DNA of 64,000 nt. Origin: Pseudocercospora fijiensis CIRAD86. Taxonomy: Eukaryota > Ascomycota > Dothideomycetes > Mycosphaerellales > Mycosphaerellaceae. Numbering within the stretch: position 1 is the stretch's first letter; every line of letters begins with the position of its first letter. This document shows, in pieces, positions 33,135-45,891 of this stretch. Location of the stretch: contig NW_006921544.1 in the NCBI RefSeq assembly GCF_000340215.1, positions 340,599 through 404,598 on the forward strand, read 5' to 3'. Made by a program: the position numbers and the translations under genes. A model generated the notes under the pieces. The model was not told the DNA's origin and made no database searches. It saw nothing but the letters and a program-made list of their open reading frames with translations.

Positions 33135-33529
33135 CCCCCGTAAGCGGTAGATAGCCGATAAACAATCCTATTATATAGAATCGTAGGTTTTGTCGTACTT
33201 CGAGGGAATAAAGTATTGTTTAGTAGATTTTTGGTTTCCCTAGATTTCCCCGGACTAACTAGGCTTAATCCGGTAATTTTCCGCAAAGTCTCTTCCGACG
33301 TTACCTCGTCGTTTTATAGAGAGTCTTTTTCGACCGTTAGTTTAATACTATTAGATAGTCGTATAACACCCTAAGTATATAGATCTAGGAAGTTTTATAC
33401 GTAGAATCGAATAGTATACTCGGTTTTGTTCTAGGGTTAGGAGTTCTATAGTAAATAGAACATAAGTATACGTACTCTTCTATAGAGTATATTACGTATA
33501 TCTTTTTATTTTCTAGGGCAGTTTCGATT

Positions 33530-36500
33530 CTAGACGGTTGCTTAAGTCCTTATAGGCCTAATAAATCCTTTAGTCTAGTAAATATAGGTGCCGATAGTGC
33601 CTTAGTTAGTAGATCGGCGATTTGATCTTTTGTATTTATATATACTAGAGATATTACTTTGTTTTCAAGTAGTTCTCTTATATAATAATATCGTATATCG
33701 ATATGTTTTGTCCTAGAGTGATGCTCTAGATTTTGTGCTAGTGCTATAGCACTTTAGCTATCGGTAGCTATAGTATTTCCTTCTAGATTTATATCTAAGG
33801 ATACTATTAAATTAGATAGGAATTGGTATTCCCGAGTAGCTTCCGTTAGAGCTATATATTCAGCCTCGCAACTACTAAGCGCTACGGTCTTTTAGAGCTT
33901 ACTAACCTAAGATACCGGTGCCTTATCGCCTATCGTAAAGATATACGCCGTAGTTGATTTTCGGTTATCTAAATTGCCCCCGTAATCGGAGTCGTAGTAA
34001 CCTTTAAGAAGCGGCGGACGATTAGCCCGATAAACAAGGCTACTCTGATTAGCATTAAGATATTTCCAAATCCTATCTAGGGCTCTAAAATAAGTCCTAT
34101 CTGGATTAGATATATATCTTGCTACTTGCCCTACCGCGAAAGATAGGTCGGGTCTCGTTTGTATAGCTAAGTATATAAGAGACCCTACTTGTTTTTGATA
34201 CTCAGATAGGTCCTCTATAGACGCTTTAGCCGTAGACTGTTTTAGGATTACTCCTTGCTCCGTAGGAGTAGCTACGCTAGCGCTAGTTTCTTTATTAAAC
34301 CTCTTTAGTATCTTTTTAATATATGCCTTTTAGGAGAGTTCTACTATCCTATTAGGCCTATCCCTAGATACTTCTATACCTAGATAGTATCGTATAGGAC
34401 CTAGATCGGTAACTTCTACCGTCTTAGAGAGATATTCTCGTATAGAGTCGATATCTTTTTTATTCGGACCGAATATAAGTAAGTCGTTAACGTAGCACGT
34501 AATTCGGATATTAGTTTCCTTATTTATAAAGGCAGCCTCGTCCTTAGGTATCGGTTTAAAACCTATAGTAGCTAGTAGGCTACTTAGCTTCTTAAACCAT
34601 TGCCTAGGAGACTGTTTTAATCCGTATAATGCCTTATTTAGACGGCATACCTTATTCGTATTGTCCGTATAGCCTATAGGCTGTTCGACGTATATTTCCT
34701 TGTCTATTTCGGCATTTAGGAACGCGGATTTTATATCCTACTGTTCTATTTCCCAATTAAAATAAGCCGCTAAGTAGAATAACGATCGCTAAGTTTCGGG
34801 CCTTGCCGTTTAGCTAAAGGTTTAATCGTAATCAATCCCTTTTACTTAGTTATACCCTTTTACTACCTATCGGGATTTATGTTTTACTACCTCGCCTTTC
34901 TCGTTTAATTTTGATTTATAAACGAAGCGTCCTTTTAGCGCTTTTCGGTCCGGCGGTAGTTCTACTAGTTCCTAGGTGTTTTGAGCTTATAGATCGGTTA
35001 TTTCTTTGAGTATAGACTCTTTCCACTTCTCGGAATTAGGACTATTAATAGCATCTTTATACGTATCCGGATCGGTAATATTATCGTCCGCTAAGTACGC
35101 TATTTCGTCGTTGTTTCTATATCCTTCGTATAGATCAAATATATCCCGTATTCGGGTATTAGCCTCGTCTTTAGCTAGTCTAGGCCTTTTATATTTAGGC
35201 TCTTCTTGTATACTAGTAGTAGATTCCGGGGCGTCTAGAGACTGTTTCTTAGGTAGAGTAACTTCTAAGCTCTCTAATTCTTCTAGTATATTACCGCTAG
35301 GCCCCGGCAGTATATTACTATCGTTTTAAGTAGTAATATCTCTAATAGTATTAAGTTCTATAGTCGGTATATCTTGTAGTGTATCCGTACTAATAGATTC
35401 TTTAGTAGTATAAGTAGTACTACTTAAGAATACTCTATCGAGTATCTTAACGTTTCGAGACTAAACTACGCGCCTAGCTTCTAAGTCGTATAGTTTGTAT
35501 TGTTTAGTACTAAAACCAATAAGTATAGCTCTTCGTACTCTAGATTCTAGCTTTTTCGGCGTCTTATTCGTATAGTAAGCAATAGAACCGAACGTTCTTA
35601 TATTACTTAGGTCGGGTTTCTCCTTATATTTTAGCTCGTAAGGCGTTTTAAAACCGAGGGCACTATACGGTGTCCTAACATAGATATATTCCGCGGTTTC
35701 TAAAGCGAATTGCTAAAATCTTTTGCTTAGTCCGGATTGAATTAGTAACGCCCGTACTCTATATAGTAGAGTTCGATTAGGTCTTTCGATTAGGCCGTTT
35801 TGTTCCGGAGTATAAGGAGCCGACAGTTCGTGTCTAATACCGGAGTTCTTTAAGAATTCAGTCGTAGGTTTATTAACGAATTCCGTACCGTTATCGGTTT
35901 TAAATCTTTTAAGGCTCGGGCGTTGCATATTATTACTAAACTCGTTTTCGGAGTGTAGTTTATAATGTTTAATAGCAGAGAGTACTTCGGTTTTAAAGCG
36001 TAAAGTATACGTAGTAATAAAACGACTATAACTATCTAGAAAAGATATAAAGTAACGAAAGCCGTCTATAGAGATAGGTTCTATAGGGCCGCAGAGATCT
36101 GCAGTTACTTTATCTAGATAGCTATTAGCCGGTTTACTTATTTCTCGACTTATAGTCTTAGAGAATTTCGCTTTAAGACATACCTCGCAAGTAAGATTCT
36201 TATTACTAGTAAGATCTTCTTTTGTAATCGAGGTTCCGGTAGTATTTTCTATTATTTTAGACATAGCAGGATATCCTATATATCCTAAGCGTATATGTAA
36301 CTCTCGATAAGGATCTCGATCGACGTAAGCTTCGGGATTTATATCGGTAGTTGTCGCTATAGCGGCTAGTTCTCCGGCTTCTATCGGTATCGTATAAATT
36401 AACCGGTATAGGTTCCCGATACGTCGTCCGATAGTAAGGGATCTTGCTCGCTTATTATTAACCTCTAATAGGTAGGCTTAACCGTCTTAAAGATGTACTT

Positions 36501-37767
36501 AGACTCCGGCGGCGTCTAACTTTGCTACGGATACGAGGTTTACTTCGAAATCCGGTATATAAAGGCAATCCTTTAAGATATACGGTTCTTTCGTATCCGT
36601 AAAGGTTAATTGTACGTCTCCGTATCCGGGTAATATTATAGTTTCCTTGCTACCCTATTTAACGGGTGTATTCCGGGTAGTATAGGTCTTAAAATAAGCC
36701 CTTTCGTTTATAATATACGAGGTACAAGCCGAATCCAATAGAAACTAGACGGTTCGATTCGTGTTTTTTGCCGATATATCGCGAATATAAGACGTTAGGT
36801 TCGTATTCGAGTCCTTAGGTTTTTCGTTAGTAGCCTCGTTACTAGCGTAGAGTACTACTTCTTCGTTTAGGTCTCGGTCGGTATCGAGTATATCTATATC
36901 GGGATAGCTTTGATTCCTACTAGATAACTCGATATTATACGCGTCCTTAGTCGTATTTAGGTCCCTCGTATAGTAGGCTTCTTGTTCGGTAGCTCCTAAG
37001 TCCTTATTCTTAAGGTAGCTTGGTTTTTTCTCCGGGTATTTAATCCAACACTTATTTTCTAAGTGTCCTATACCCGTACGACCTTTTCCGATATAGTAGG
37101 TGCATTTTAAATGCGGATTCCTTAATTTGCTAACTCGATTATTACTAATAGGGGCTGCCGGAGTAGTCCGAAAACCGCTATTAGTATAAAGGACCCTAGT
37201 AGTTTTATAGGTTTCTAACCGTCGAGATTGGTCTAAGAGGCCGTTTACTATATCGTCTAGGTATAGTATATCTTGGCTATCGTCTCTAGATCGATTCGTA
37301 ATCGTAGTAATAAAGGTAGAGTAGTTTTCGTCGACTCCGTTTAGTAGTAGCGAAATCGATAGCTTTTCGGGTATAGCTATTCCTCTAGCTTCTAGGGCAC
37401 TTATAAGCCTAGTATATTCGTTTACGTAGGTCTCTATAGTACTAGCAATAGCTAGGTTATAATTAAATAGCTTGCAGAATAGTTAGTATTCGGCGGCGAA
37501 TCCCTTCGGAGAGTACCGTTTTTCTAAGATATTCTAAGCTTTAGCCGGCGTCGTAGCGGTTTTTACTTGTAATAGAGGCCCGTCTTTAAGGGTTAACCTT
37601 AGTATAGAGAGTGCCGATCTTAGGGTTAACTCGTTATTACTAGGATTCTCTTCTAGGGCCCCTTCGTATCCTTTATAAGTTAAGATATTCTTAACTTTTT
37701 CGGACTAGATCTCGTAGTTACTACTACCGACTAGCTTATCGGATTCCGGTATAAGTCGGTCGGTCAT
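33530..37767 (-). pseudogene. Copia 1 gag-pol relic
   Basis: Starts with MTDRLIPESDKLVGSSNY at 37,767. In order: gag; a zinc knuckle with a Cys changed to Tyr (CTYYIGKG near 37,090); protease LLDSACTSYI near 36,740; integrase (36,264-35,713 is the longest open piece, 183 codons) with HxxC remnant TCEVCLKAKFS, DLCGP, KTDNGTEF and PYTPEQNGLIERPNRT; reverse transcriptase with CYVNDLLIFGPN near 34,480; and RNase H ending IADLLTKALSAP near 33,600. The usual YVDD active site is YVND: the first Asp is lost through a TG to TA change. Many other stops are TAG from TGG or CAG. The element cannot encode a working polymerase. Confidence 0.9.
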
Positions 37768-38298
37768 TTTGACAGATATAGGTTGTCTTTTTCTAATGAT
37801 TATAGTTTAATCACTAGTTTAATCTATAGCTGTTTATCCTAAACCGTATATTCTTACTTAAGAAGCTATCTTAAGTAGAGTAAGTATAAGGAGTAGGTTA
37901 ATTCTTTAGATTAAGACTAGTAGCGTAGGTCTTTCTTATAGATTAATAGATTAATCTATCGGTTTTTACTACCTTCGGTAGCTTGAGTCTCTCTTCGAGG
38001 GTCTTTTGAAACTATAATAGTTTTAATAGTAACCGTTATAATTACGAAAGAGTCGTTTGTTTCGATTTTTAATAGTAGTCGGGTATCCGTATTTAGAGTA
38101 TTTGATTAGTATTGTTCTTGTCCGCCGTTATTGTCTTCGTATAGTAGTATACTCGGGGATTGGTTATATAAGTCGTTTATATATCGATAGTTGTCTAGAT
38201 TAAAAGTATCCGTTATCGATATATAGTAAGATCGGTAGGGTATTTCGAATAGTAGTCGATAGCGAGTAAGGCTTAGTATCTTAGGTTAAGAGCTAGCC

Positions 38299-38310
38299 GG
38301 GCTTATAACC
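38299..38310 (+). other. Copia 1 primer-binding site (half-tRNA-iMet type)
   Basis: The plus strand reads GGGCTTATAACC. The anticodon stem-loop of initiator tRNA-Met contains GGGCTCATAACC, used as primer by Copia-class elements, so the site differs by one CA to TA change, as RIP would produce. It lies 8 bases inside the 5' LTR boundary. Confidence 0.65.
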
Positions 38311-38318
38311 TGTTAAAT

Positions 38319-38612
38319 TGTATAGTAGTAGTGTAAGCTAAACTGTATTGTGTTCGTTATATTCTATCTAAACTAGTAACTATCCTAGGCATATATATAT
38401 TTAGTCCTTCCTATTATCGAGTATCCTTACTATTGTCGGCTACTCCGATAATAGTATCGGTATATCCGATAGTTCTAGAGGCGCCGTATTACGCCTCGTA
38501 ATCTTATTTCTTTACATATAAAGGCTGTATATATATAAAGAAGGATATAAGGACAAAGCAGCCCGAAATTATTATTTACTCGCTTTAAGGCTAACAAAGC
38601 TTATTTCTAAGA
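38319..38612 (-). repeat. 5' LTR of Copia 1
   Basis: Matches the left LTR throughout. The last few bases (GAAC against GACA) differ, so the outer end is uncertain by a few bases. Confidence 0.85.
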
Positions 38613-40157
38613 ACCTGTCTTACAAGATCTTTAGTATAGTATTATTGCCGAGTATCGAACTGTTTATCCGCATTCCCGTATCTTATTATATAGGATTAAG
38701 AAAGAAAATAGGTCGATTTAAAAAGCGTTAGCTTACTACGCCTCCTAGGAGAGCGTTAGCGACATAGCTACATTAGCAAGCGAGTAATTCTAGCGTATAG
38801 TTTATAATAGGGAAGGAGGAAGATTAATATAATATATTTAAGGATAGTAGCAATATTATCTACGCCTCCCCCCTACTTAATTATTTTGCTAGCTACGGCG
38901 GCAGCGAGCTAACCGCTTTTATCCTAGATGTCTATCTAGTTTAGCCTACAATCGTCCTACGAGCTAGCGAAGAGCGACTGCAGCCTTCTAATAGGTCCCG
39001 AGGACGAGGAGAAGAAGAACGATAAAAATAACGAGGTACCCGACTTTGTTAGGAGCGAGAACTTTTAGATTAAGGCTAATATAGAGGGAGTAAAGAGGGC
39101 TACTATGCACGCATCTATACGACTTTAGTATGCCAACCTTATAACTTAGTACTTTTTAGAGAAAGGAAATACTAATATAGAATACTTCCCGTAGTGTCGT
39201 AACGAGGTTAGTGTCTTTAATTCTTTGTCTAAGTTTAGGGAGAAAGGCTTACTACGTAAGCTTGTCTAGTCATTAATCTTAAGAAACCCTACTCTTTTAT
39301 CGCTATTCTCGCTAGTAGTAACCAATTACTCGTCTAACGAGGCTCTAGATACTCTTCGAGCTTATACTTCTCCTATATGCCGCTCTTCGGTAAGTTTAGG
39401 GGGATTATCGTTAGGCTTTAAGGGCCTTAACAAGCGCATCGTACTAATTCTAATCGCAACCTAGTATACTTATAAGGCGTTTTTTGTTAGTCGGATCCGC
39501 TAGAAGTGTTTAGTCGAGAGTCGCTCTTTCGGTATCGACTACTATATCGGAAAGCACTTATTAGACTATAATAGTATTTTGATAAAGATTTTAGTAAAGA
39601 TGTTTAAAGTGCGGTCGTTAATACTAGACGATCTCGTCTATATACTTAGTCGTACGCTCTTAAGCTATAGTCCGCCTTACTTCGAGTCCTTATACGAGAT
39701 CCCTTTACTAGTATAAGTCGTACGGGCTCTAAGTAAACGCCTATTATTATAGACAGTTGTCTTAATCTATAAATAATAAATTTGTGCGATCTACTTACCT
39801 ACGCTAAGTATAAGCTTATATAAACCAAATGCACTCCCTATCCCAAATCTAGGAATAGATGTGTTCTATAGCTATCTTTATAGGGGCACTAGGTAGCTAG
39901 AGCTTACCTAGTCCTAATCCTAGCGTAAGAATCGATGTCTTCCCTAATGTATACATTTGATTTATAGCAGACATTTCGGTCTCGACTAACGCCTACTTAG
40001 CACATGCGGAATCCGAGTAAGGTCGAATTACACGCATCGTAGGGATTCTACTAACCTAGAGGCTATTTCGTACGATAGGCAAGCTATTACAAGTTTCTCG
40101 GCTAGTAGTGCTCTATTACTACCCTTCTAATAGTAGAAGCTACGTATTCTAATATAT
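38613..40157 (+). pseudogene. Unrecognised RIP-damaged coding relic between the two Copia elements
   Basis: The plus strand keeps a long protein-like reading with RIP-type stops, for example LGGLSLGFKGLNKRIVLI near 39,400 and VRSLILDDLVYILSRTL near 39,610. It ends near 39,780. It may continue the relic at 32,480-32,838, which would make it an older element split by Copia 1. No conserved transposase or polymerase motif is recognised. From about 39,790 to 40,157 I see no coding pattern. Confidence 0.35.
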
Positions 40158-40353
40158 TATAATTATTATAGATAAGCGGTAAACCGATAGAATTGCTTGC
40201 TATTTAAATAAAGGACTTACTAGCTACTTATATACCCTAACGCTAAGAATTATAAGCTATTTCTAGACCGTAAGTAAATAATCCTAAAGATTCCTTCTCC
40301 TTCCTTTTGCTTATAAATCTAACTAGACTCGTATATTCTCGAGTAGTCTAATA
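40158..40353 (-). repeat. 3' LTR of Copia 2
   Basis: 196 bp, collinear with 44,671-44,866. On the plus strand it starts TATAATTATTATAG, where the other copy has TGTAATTGTTATAG, so this copy carries extra TG to TA changes. Confidence 0.9.
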
Positions 40354-40419
40354 CTCCCTCTACTTAGCTATCTAGCCGTAAACTAAATAGCTAAGTCCTA
40401 ATCCCTTTTAATCGTTTTT

Positions 40420-43400
40420 ATCCCTAGGACTCCCTTTACGTTTTTTTCGAACTTCCCTTTCGTTAGGGGCTTAGTAAGGAAGTCCGCGAGTTAGTCTTTT
40501 ATCGGAATATACCTTATATCGACTAGTTTGTCCTTAACTAGTTCCCGTACGTAATATACTACTACGTCGATATATTTCGTTTTTAAATAAAATTCCGGAT
40601 TTCGTACTAAAGCAATAGCCGCCTTATTGTCCCCGTAGATAGTCGTAGGTTCTTTATAGTCTTCTTCTATAAGGTGTCTAACTTGCTTAAAGAAATTCCG
40701 GATCTAAATAGCGCCCTTTACGGCGTAGGATAGAGCTAAGTATTCGGCCTCCGTAGTACTAGTCGTAACGGACCTTTATAGTTTAGTAGACTAAGATATA
40801 GGCCCGCTAGCTAATAGGGATATATATCCTATCGTTAACTTCCTAGTCGAGTCCGCCGCGTAGTCCGAATCGGTATAGATAACCGGTAGACGAGTAACTA
40901 AAGTACTTGTATTGTTTTCGTTCTCCGGGATAGGACTATACTTTATATAGTAGTCCCGCGTATTACCTAGGTATCTAAGGCCGTAGATACCTCCGTCGTA
41001 GTGTCTCCTAGCCGGATTTACCGAGGATTAGGTTAGTCGTTGCGTTAGAAAAGATATATCCGGCCTAGTAGCTCGTATAGTCTAATTTAGTTTCCCGACA
41101 AGTTGTTAGTATTTTTGGATATCTACTACCTCGTCGTCCTTCTTAATAGGTAGTAGATTTATATATCCGTTTATCGGAGTAGATACTCGGAAGGTTTCGT
41201 CTAGATCTAGGCTTTCTTCCCTAAGCGTATTTTCGATATAGTACTTTTAGTCTAGTAGTATAGACCCGTCGGCTTCTCTCTCGATTCGTACGCCTTATAT
41301 AAACTTAGTAGGCCCTAGATCTTTCACTTCGAACCTCTTCGTAAGCCCGTCTTTTAGTAGTTTAATCTCCGCTTCTATCTTCGCTAGTATAATAAGATCG
41401 TCGATATATAGGGCGACTATTTAGTATTATCGTATAGTCGCTATTAACGAAGACCGATTAATCCGCGGGTATAGTATAGAGGTCGTATTCCTCGAAGAAA
41501 GCTATAATAGTCTTATTCTAAACTCGTCCGGATTGTTTAGTCCTAGTACTCCTTTTAGGAGTTTAAGTACCTTCTTAGTTTCGGGAATATCTAGGCCCTC
41601 CGGGATAGCTAGGTAGACTTCCTCTATTAGTTCTCCGAGTAGATAGGCACTTACTACGTCTATCTAGAATATAGTAAGGCTTTTAATAGCGGCGATAGCT
41701 AGGAGAAGGCGTAGGCTTTCGAGACGTATTACTAGAGAGAACGTCTTAAAGTAATCGGTTCCGTAGCGCTACGTAAAGCCCTTTCCTTCTAATCTCGCCT
41801 TAAATTTGTCGATTTGTCCGTTCGGTAGTATTTTTGCGTAATAACGTTTATTTGCCCTTTTCTATCCTTCGGCTTAGGATAGTCGATAATCTCGTAGGTA
41901 TTATTAGCCGTTAAGGACTCGATATATTCTTTAATAGCGTCTTTCTATTATCGGGAGTAAGGGCCGCTAATAGCTTCCGTATAGGTCTCGGGGGTAGGTA
42001 TCTCGAAAGCCTTTCGATAGTCGACTTTTAGAGCTACTAGTCCTATCTCGTCCCTTAGTCTCTTCGGTGCTTTAGGGACCCTCGTAGACCTTCGTAGTTC
42101 TCCTTCGTTTATATTCGAATCTATAGGAGACGGTTCTCGAGTTATTCTTTCGTCGTATTAATTAAACCGTCGTCTTTAGAGTCTTCCTCTAATTCTACTC
42201 TCTCTACTTCTCGAGACTCTCTTTTATCTAGGAGATCGATATCTCTATCGTCGTTATCCGTAATAGGCCGTAGGATATGTAGCTCTTCTCTAGATAGTAG
42301 GCTACTTCCCTTAGTCGATTCGTCGAATTTAACGCTAATATAGATCCCGATAGCGTCCGTCTTAGGATTATAGATCCTATACTGTTTCGTAGACTTCGTA
42401 TATCCGACTAAGATTCCTAGAAATACCGTCTTTTCTAGCTTATCTTTCCTTTTCTCTTTAGGAATAAACAGATAGGCTAGGTAGCCGAATACCTATAAGT
42501 GTTCTCCGTTAGGCTTTCTTCCGGTATAGAGCTCCTCGGGAGTTATATCTCTTCCTTTAATAGGTAGCCTATTATATAAATAGGTAACCGTATAGGCCGC
42601 TTCGCCCTAAAATCGTTTAGGTAATCCGGAACCTTCTAAAGCTACCCGTACCTTAGTTATACTAGTACGGTTTTGTCTCTCTACTACTCTATTTTATTCC
42701 GGAGTATAGGGCGTCGTTATTTCGATTCGTAGTCCCGGATAGGCCTTAAGAGCTTTAATAAGCTCCGGAGCGTTATCGATTATTACGGCCTTTAGTTTCC
42801 TCCTAGTTTCGAGTTCGGCCTCGTTTTTCTAAGCCTTAAAGGCTTTGTATACGTCGCTTCTATAGCGAGTAAGACGGATATCTAACGGTCTCGTAGCGTC
42901 GTCCGTAATCGTTAGTATATACCTATTTCCTCCTAAGATACTATACTTATACGGACCCTAAAAATCGATATATACCCTATCTAGGTACTTATCTGTCTTT
43001 TCGGGTTCTTCTCGACTTTATCGTCTATCGGACTTCGTAGTAATATAAGTCTCGTAAGACTTATTTAACGTCGAAAGCTCCGGGACTCCTAGTAGTACTT
43101 TTATATACGTTTCGTTGTTTTTCGTCCCCCGGATATCCTAGGTATCGGTACTAAAGCAGCGTAGTACCTTTAGTCGTAGTAGTAGCTACTTTCGAAGTCC
43201 CGATAGATCCGGATTCCTTTAGAACGTAGGACCTTCCGACGCGTACTCCTTTTACTAGTTCTTCGTTTCCTCTTCGAAGTATAGCCTCTTCTTTAGTAAA
43301 TAGAGTCGTAATACCTCGTTCCGAGAAATATCTTATCGAAAGCAGGGTATAACCGATCTCGGGTACGTATATAACGTCCGGAATAGTAGTCGGAATTCCT

Positions 43401-44430
43401 TTAAACCGGACGAGGATTATACCGGACCCCGCGATCTTTATTGTTTTACCGTTCGCTAGAGTAACTTTTCCGCTTATTTCCTTATAGTCCGTAGAGTAGT
43501 TCTTATTGTTAGGTATATATCTAGTATATCCGGAGTCTAGGATCTAATCCCCTTTATTAGATAGTCGAGTCGTAGAATCGATAGCCGTCTAAGCCGCGAT
43601 CTTTAATTCCTCCTTATTATTCTCTTAGATTTTTCCGTTCTTTTAGTCCTATTTATACTTCCTATAGTCCCGTTTAAAGTACCCGACCTGTTAGTAATAG
43701 TAATACGTCTTTCCTTTAGCTTTATTAGGCGTATTAGGCGTATTGCCCTTCTTTCCGTTACCGGCCTTATCTTTCGCCGCTTCCTTAGTATATCGGGCTA
43801 CTACTTTATCGCTTTTAGAAGTAGTAATAGTATATTCAACGTCCCGTAGTCGTTAAACTAGTTCCTCGTAGGAAAGAGTAGATAAACCGGCCGCTTTTAA
43901 AGCGAATACGGTAGACGAATACTCTTCTCCTAAGGACGAAATAAGGACTACCTTTTTAGAGGCCTCCGAGGGAACTTCGTCTTTATCCGCGGCCCTAATC
44001 TTAGATTAGATTTATATAAGAGCTAAAGCTATAGTATCGATATTCTTAAAAGCTTTAAAGGAATAGAAACGGGAGAGTAGCGTCGAAACCCGTTCCTTTA
44101 TCGATACCTCGCTTACTTTCTTTATCTTATCGATTACCTCCTTAGTCGTACGTAGTCCTAGGAGGTATATACGCTTATTCCCGGCCGTAGACTTAATAAA
44201 CGCAACCGCTTTTACGTCTTCTTCTTTAGCCTCTTTTGCTTTAGCCGAATCTTAGCTTATAGATTCCGGTATACCGTACCTATACTTCTAAAGGCCTTAT
44301 TAGGATAGATAGTCTTAAATTAGATCGATCTAGATAGTATAGTTCTCGGTAGTAAGCTGCGGAATTCCCTTTACCGCGCCGATAGTCGTCTCGGTAGTAG
44401 ATATCTTTATCGTTAGATTTCTCGACTTAT
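40420..44430 (-). pseudogene. Copia 2 gag-pol relic
   Basis: The minus strand shows gag (from about 44,400), then a zinc knuckle degraded from Cys to Tyr near 43,700. The protease has ILDSGYTRYI near 43,540 (family form DSGCTxHI). The integrase has IDNAPELIKAL near 42,780 and PYTPEQNRVVERQNRT near 42,690. The reverse transcriptase keeps LYIDDLIILA near 41,420. RNase H has EAEYLALSYAVKGA near 40,750, IYGDNKAAIAL near 40,640 and LADFLTKPLTKG near 40,480. A frame change disrupts the integrase core around 42,830-43,100. The rest is damaged by TAG/TAA stops at former Trp and Gln codons. Confidence 0.9.
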
Positions 44431-44658
44431 AGTAGTCGTATCGTTAATATTTTTAGATTATTTAATTTATATAAATCGGTTCGTTTCGCCTATAGACTAG
44501 CGTCTCTAGCGGAGTAATAACCGTTATCTTATTGTTATTCGAAGTTAGTCGCTTTTTTCGATTTACGGAGTAACGTCGGATAAGGTTTAAGCTTACGCAA
44601 GCGGATTGCTAGATCGGGTAATTTCTCGAACTTTCTCGTTTTATTACTTGCGTTCTAG

Positions 44659-44669
44659 GCTTATAACTA
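44659..44669 (+). other. Copia 2 primer-binding site (half-tRNA-iMet type)
   Basis: The plus strand GGCTTATAACT, one base from the 5' LTR, resembles the initiator tRNA-Met anticodon loop GGCTCATAACC with a CA to TA change. It is the same priming mode as Copia 1, but the match is less complete. Confidence 0.5.
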
Positions 44670-44670
44670 T

Positions 44671-44866
44671 TGTAATTGTTATAGATAAGCGGTAAACCGA
44701 TAGAATTGCTTACTATTTTAATAAAGGACTTACTAGCTACTTAGATACCCTAACGCTAAGAATTATAAGCTATTTCTAGACCGTAAGTAAATAATCCTAA
44801 AGATTCCTTTTCCTTCCTTTTACTTATAAATCTAACTAGACTCGTATATTCTCGAGTATTCTAATA
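44671..44866 (-). repeat. 5' LTR of Copia 2
   Basis: 196 bp, same length and order as the left copy. Confidence 0.9.
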
Positions 44867-45891
44867 TAATATCTAGTAAATCTAGGCTAACTACGGAGAA
44901 TAGTAGATTAATAAAGTCTAGCTTAAGATAAGAATAATATACTATCTACTAACCGCGGTAATATCCGTCCCTAGCCTACTATATAAAGCTAGACTACGAT
45001 CTATAATAGCTATATAAATAATACTAGAGAAGGATTAACTAAGGTAGAAAGGGAGATCGCCTAGAACAAGAATAGTAGGGAGCGTAAAGAGGATTAAATA
45101 GCTCTATTGGATATATACTAGCGAACCGTAAACCCCTAGAGTAAGCTCGAATCCGTAGGAGTTATATCGGGCCCTAAGACTCTATTATAGTTGCCTCTCT
45201 TTTAAACGGCGTTTCTAGGTCGTTTATTCTCTATCTTATAACTAGCACCCTAATAAGCTACTCGCTCGGAGTAATACTAAGTATATAAAGCTTATACTAA
45301 AACGTATATCTCTCCCTTATTACTTTATCCCGTTTAGAAGAGAATCGGGGATTTAAATTAAGGCGTTAGATTTACATTATAGTATACTAGGCAGCGCGGG
45401 CAAGAGACACGGTTCTATAATTATTTAAGCCCGTATTTATAGAGATATCGCTAATTACTTTAGCCTAAGGACGAGGGGTATTATAACTATACTAAGTAGA
45501 GCGTAAAGTTAGACCCCGTAGTAGTTCGGGTTAGTTTGGTTTGGTTTACTAAGCCGAAATTCTAGTTTGGTTTAGGTTGGTTTACTAAGCAACTATATAA
45601 GTAGCTAGTTCGAACTATATAATTTATCGGTTTTTAAGAAGTATAGGAATGTATACGTAGCTTTAAGCAAGCCCTTTGTAAGACTCGGCAGTGTAGCCGG
45701 CAGCGTAGCCGGCATTTTTAGTCCTTAGTACTTATAGAATTTTCGAATTATACTTAGCCTACGTAGTTGTATAAAGGTACTTATATAACCTTAAATCTAT
45801 AGACAATTAGCTAAGGGCACTAACTAATAAAAAGTATATATATATATATATAAGGCATTATAGTTTAGTTCGGAAACTGTACTCCTTAGGT
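44867..45891. other. RIP-mutated sequence without a recognised element
   Basis: TA-rich and CA/TG-poor. It holds a direct repeat of about 15 bp (TTGGTTTACTAAGC at 45,541 and 45,577), a short AT dinucleotide run near 45,837-45,853, and the first GCCGGC minisatellite (45,686-45,714). No coding frame is recognised. Confidence 0.5.

Larger units (their letters stand above)
32839..38612 (-). mobile_element. Copia LTR retrotransposon 1, RIP-inactivated
   Basis: Two direct LTRs of about 296 bp (32,839-33,134 and 38,319 to about 38,612) enclose a minus-strand gag-pol relic in Copia order: gag, protease, integrase, reverse transcriptase, RNase H. Every difference I found between the LTRs is a transition, as RIP predicts. 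A primer-binding site lies just inside the 5' (right) LTR. A G-run resembling a polypurine tract lies just inside the 3' (left) LTR (minus strand GGGGG then TG). The outer end of the right LTR is altered and I could not confirm a target duplication. Confidence 0.9.
40158..44866 (-). mobile_element. Copia LTR retrotransposon 2, RIP-inactivated
   Basis: Two direct LTRs of exactly 196 bp (40,158-40,353 and 44,671-44,866) enclose a minus-strand gag-pol relic. On the minus strand the LTRs begin TATTAGA, best explained as TGTTAGA after a TG to TA change. A polypurine-like AGAGGGAG precedes the 3' LTR. A primer site GGCTTATAACT adjoins the 5' LTR. LTR differences are mostly transitions with a few transversions, so it may be older than Copia 1. 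No clear target duplication is visible (flanks TATAT and TAATA). It is a different family from Copia 1 (different LTRs and protein). Confidence 0.9.

Noticed and set aside
35713..36264. 183-codon open integrase frame as an intact gene
   Set aside because: It is only the longest stop-free piece of the Copia 1 pol relic; stops flank it on both sides in the same frame.
40153..44871. Target-site duplication of Copia 2 (TATAT / TAATA)
   Set aside because: The flanks do not match once aligned, and the difference is not of RIP type, so no duplication is claimed.
45837..45856. TATA-box or centromere-like AT run
   Set aside because: A plain AT dinucleotide microsatellite in RIP-mutated DNA, with no gene placed for it to serve.
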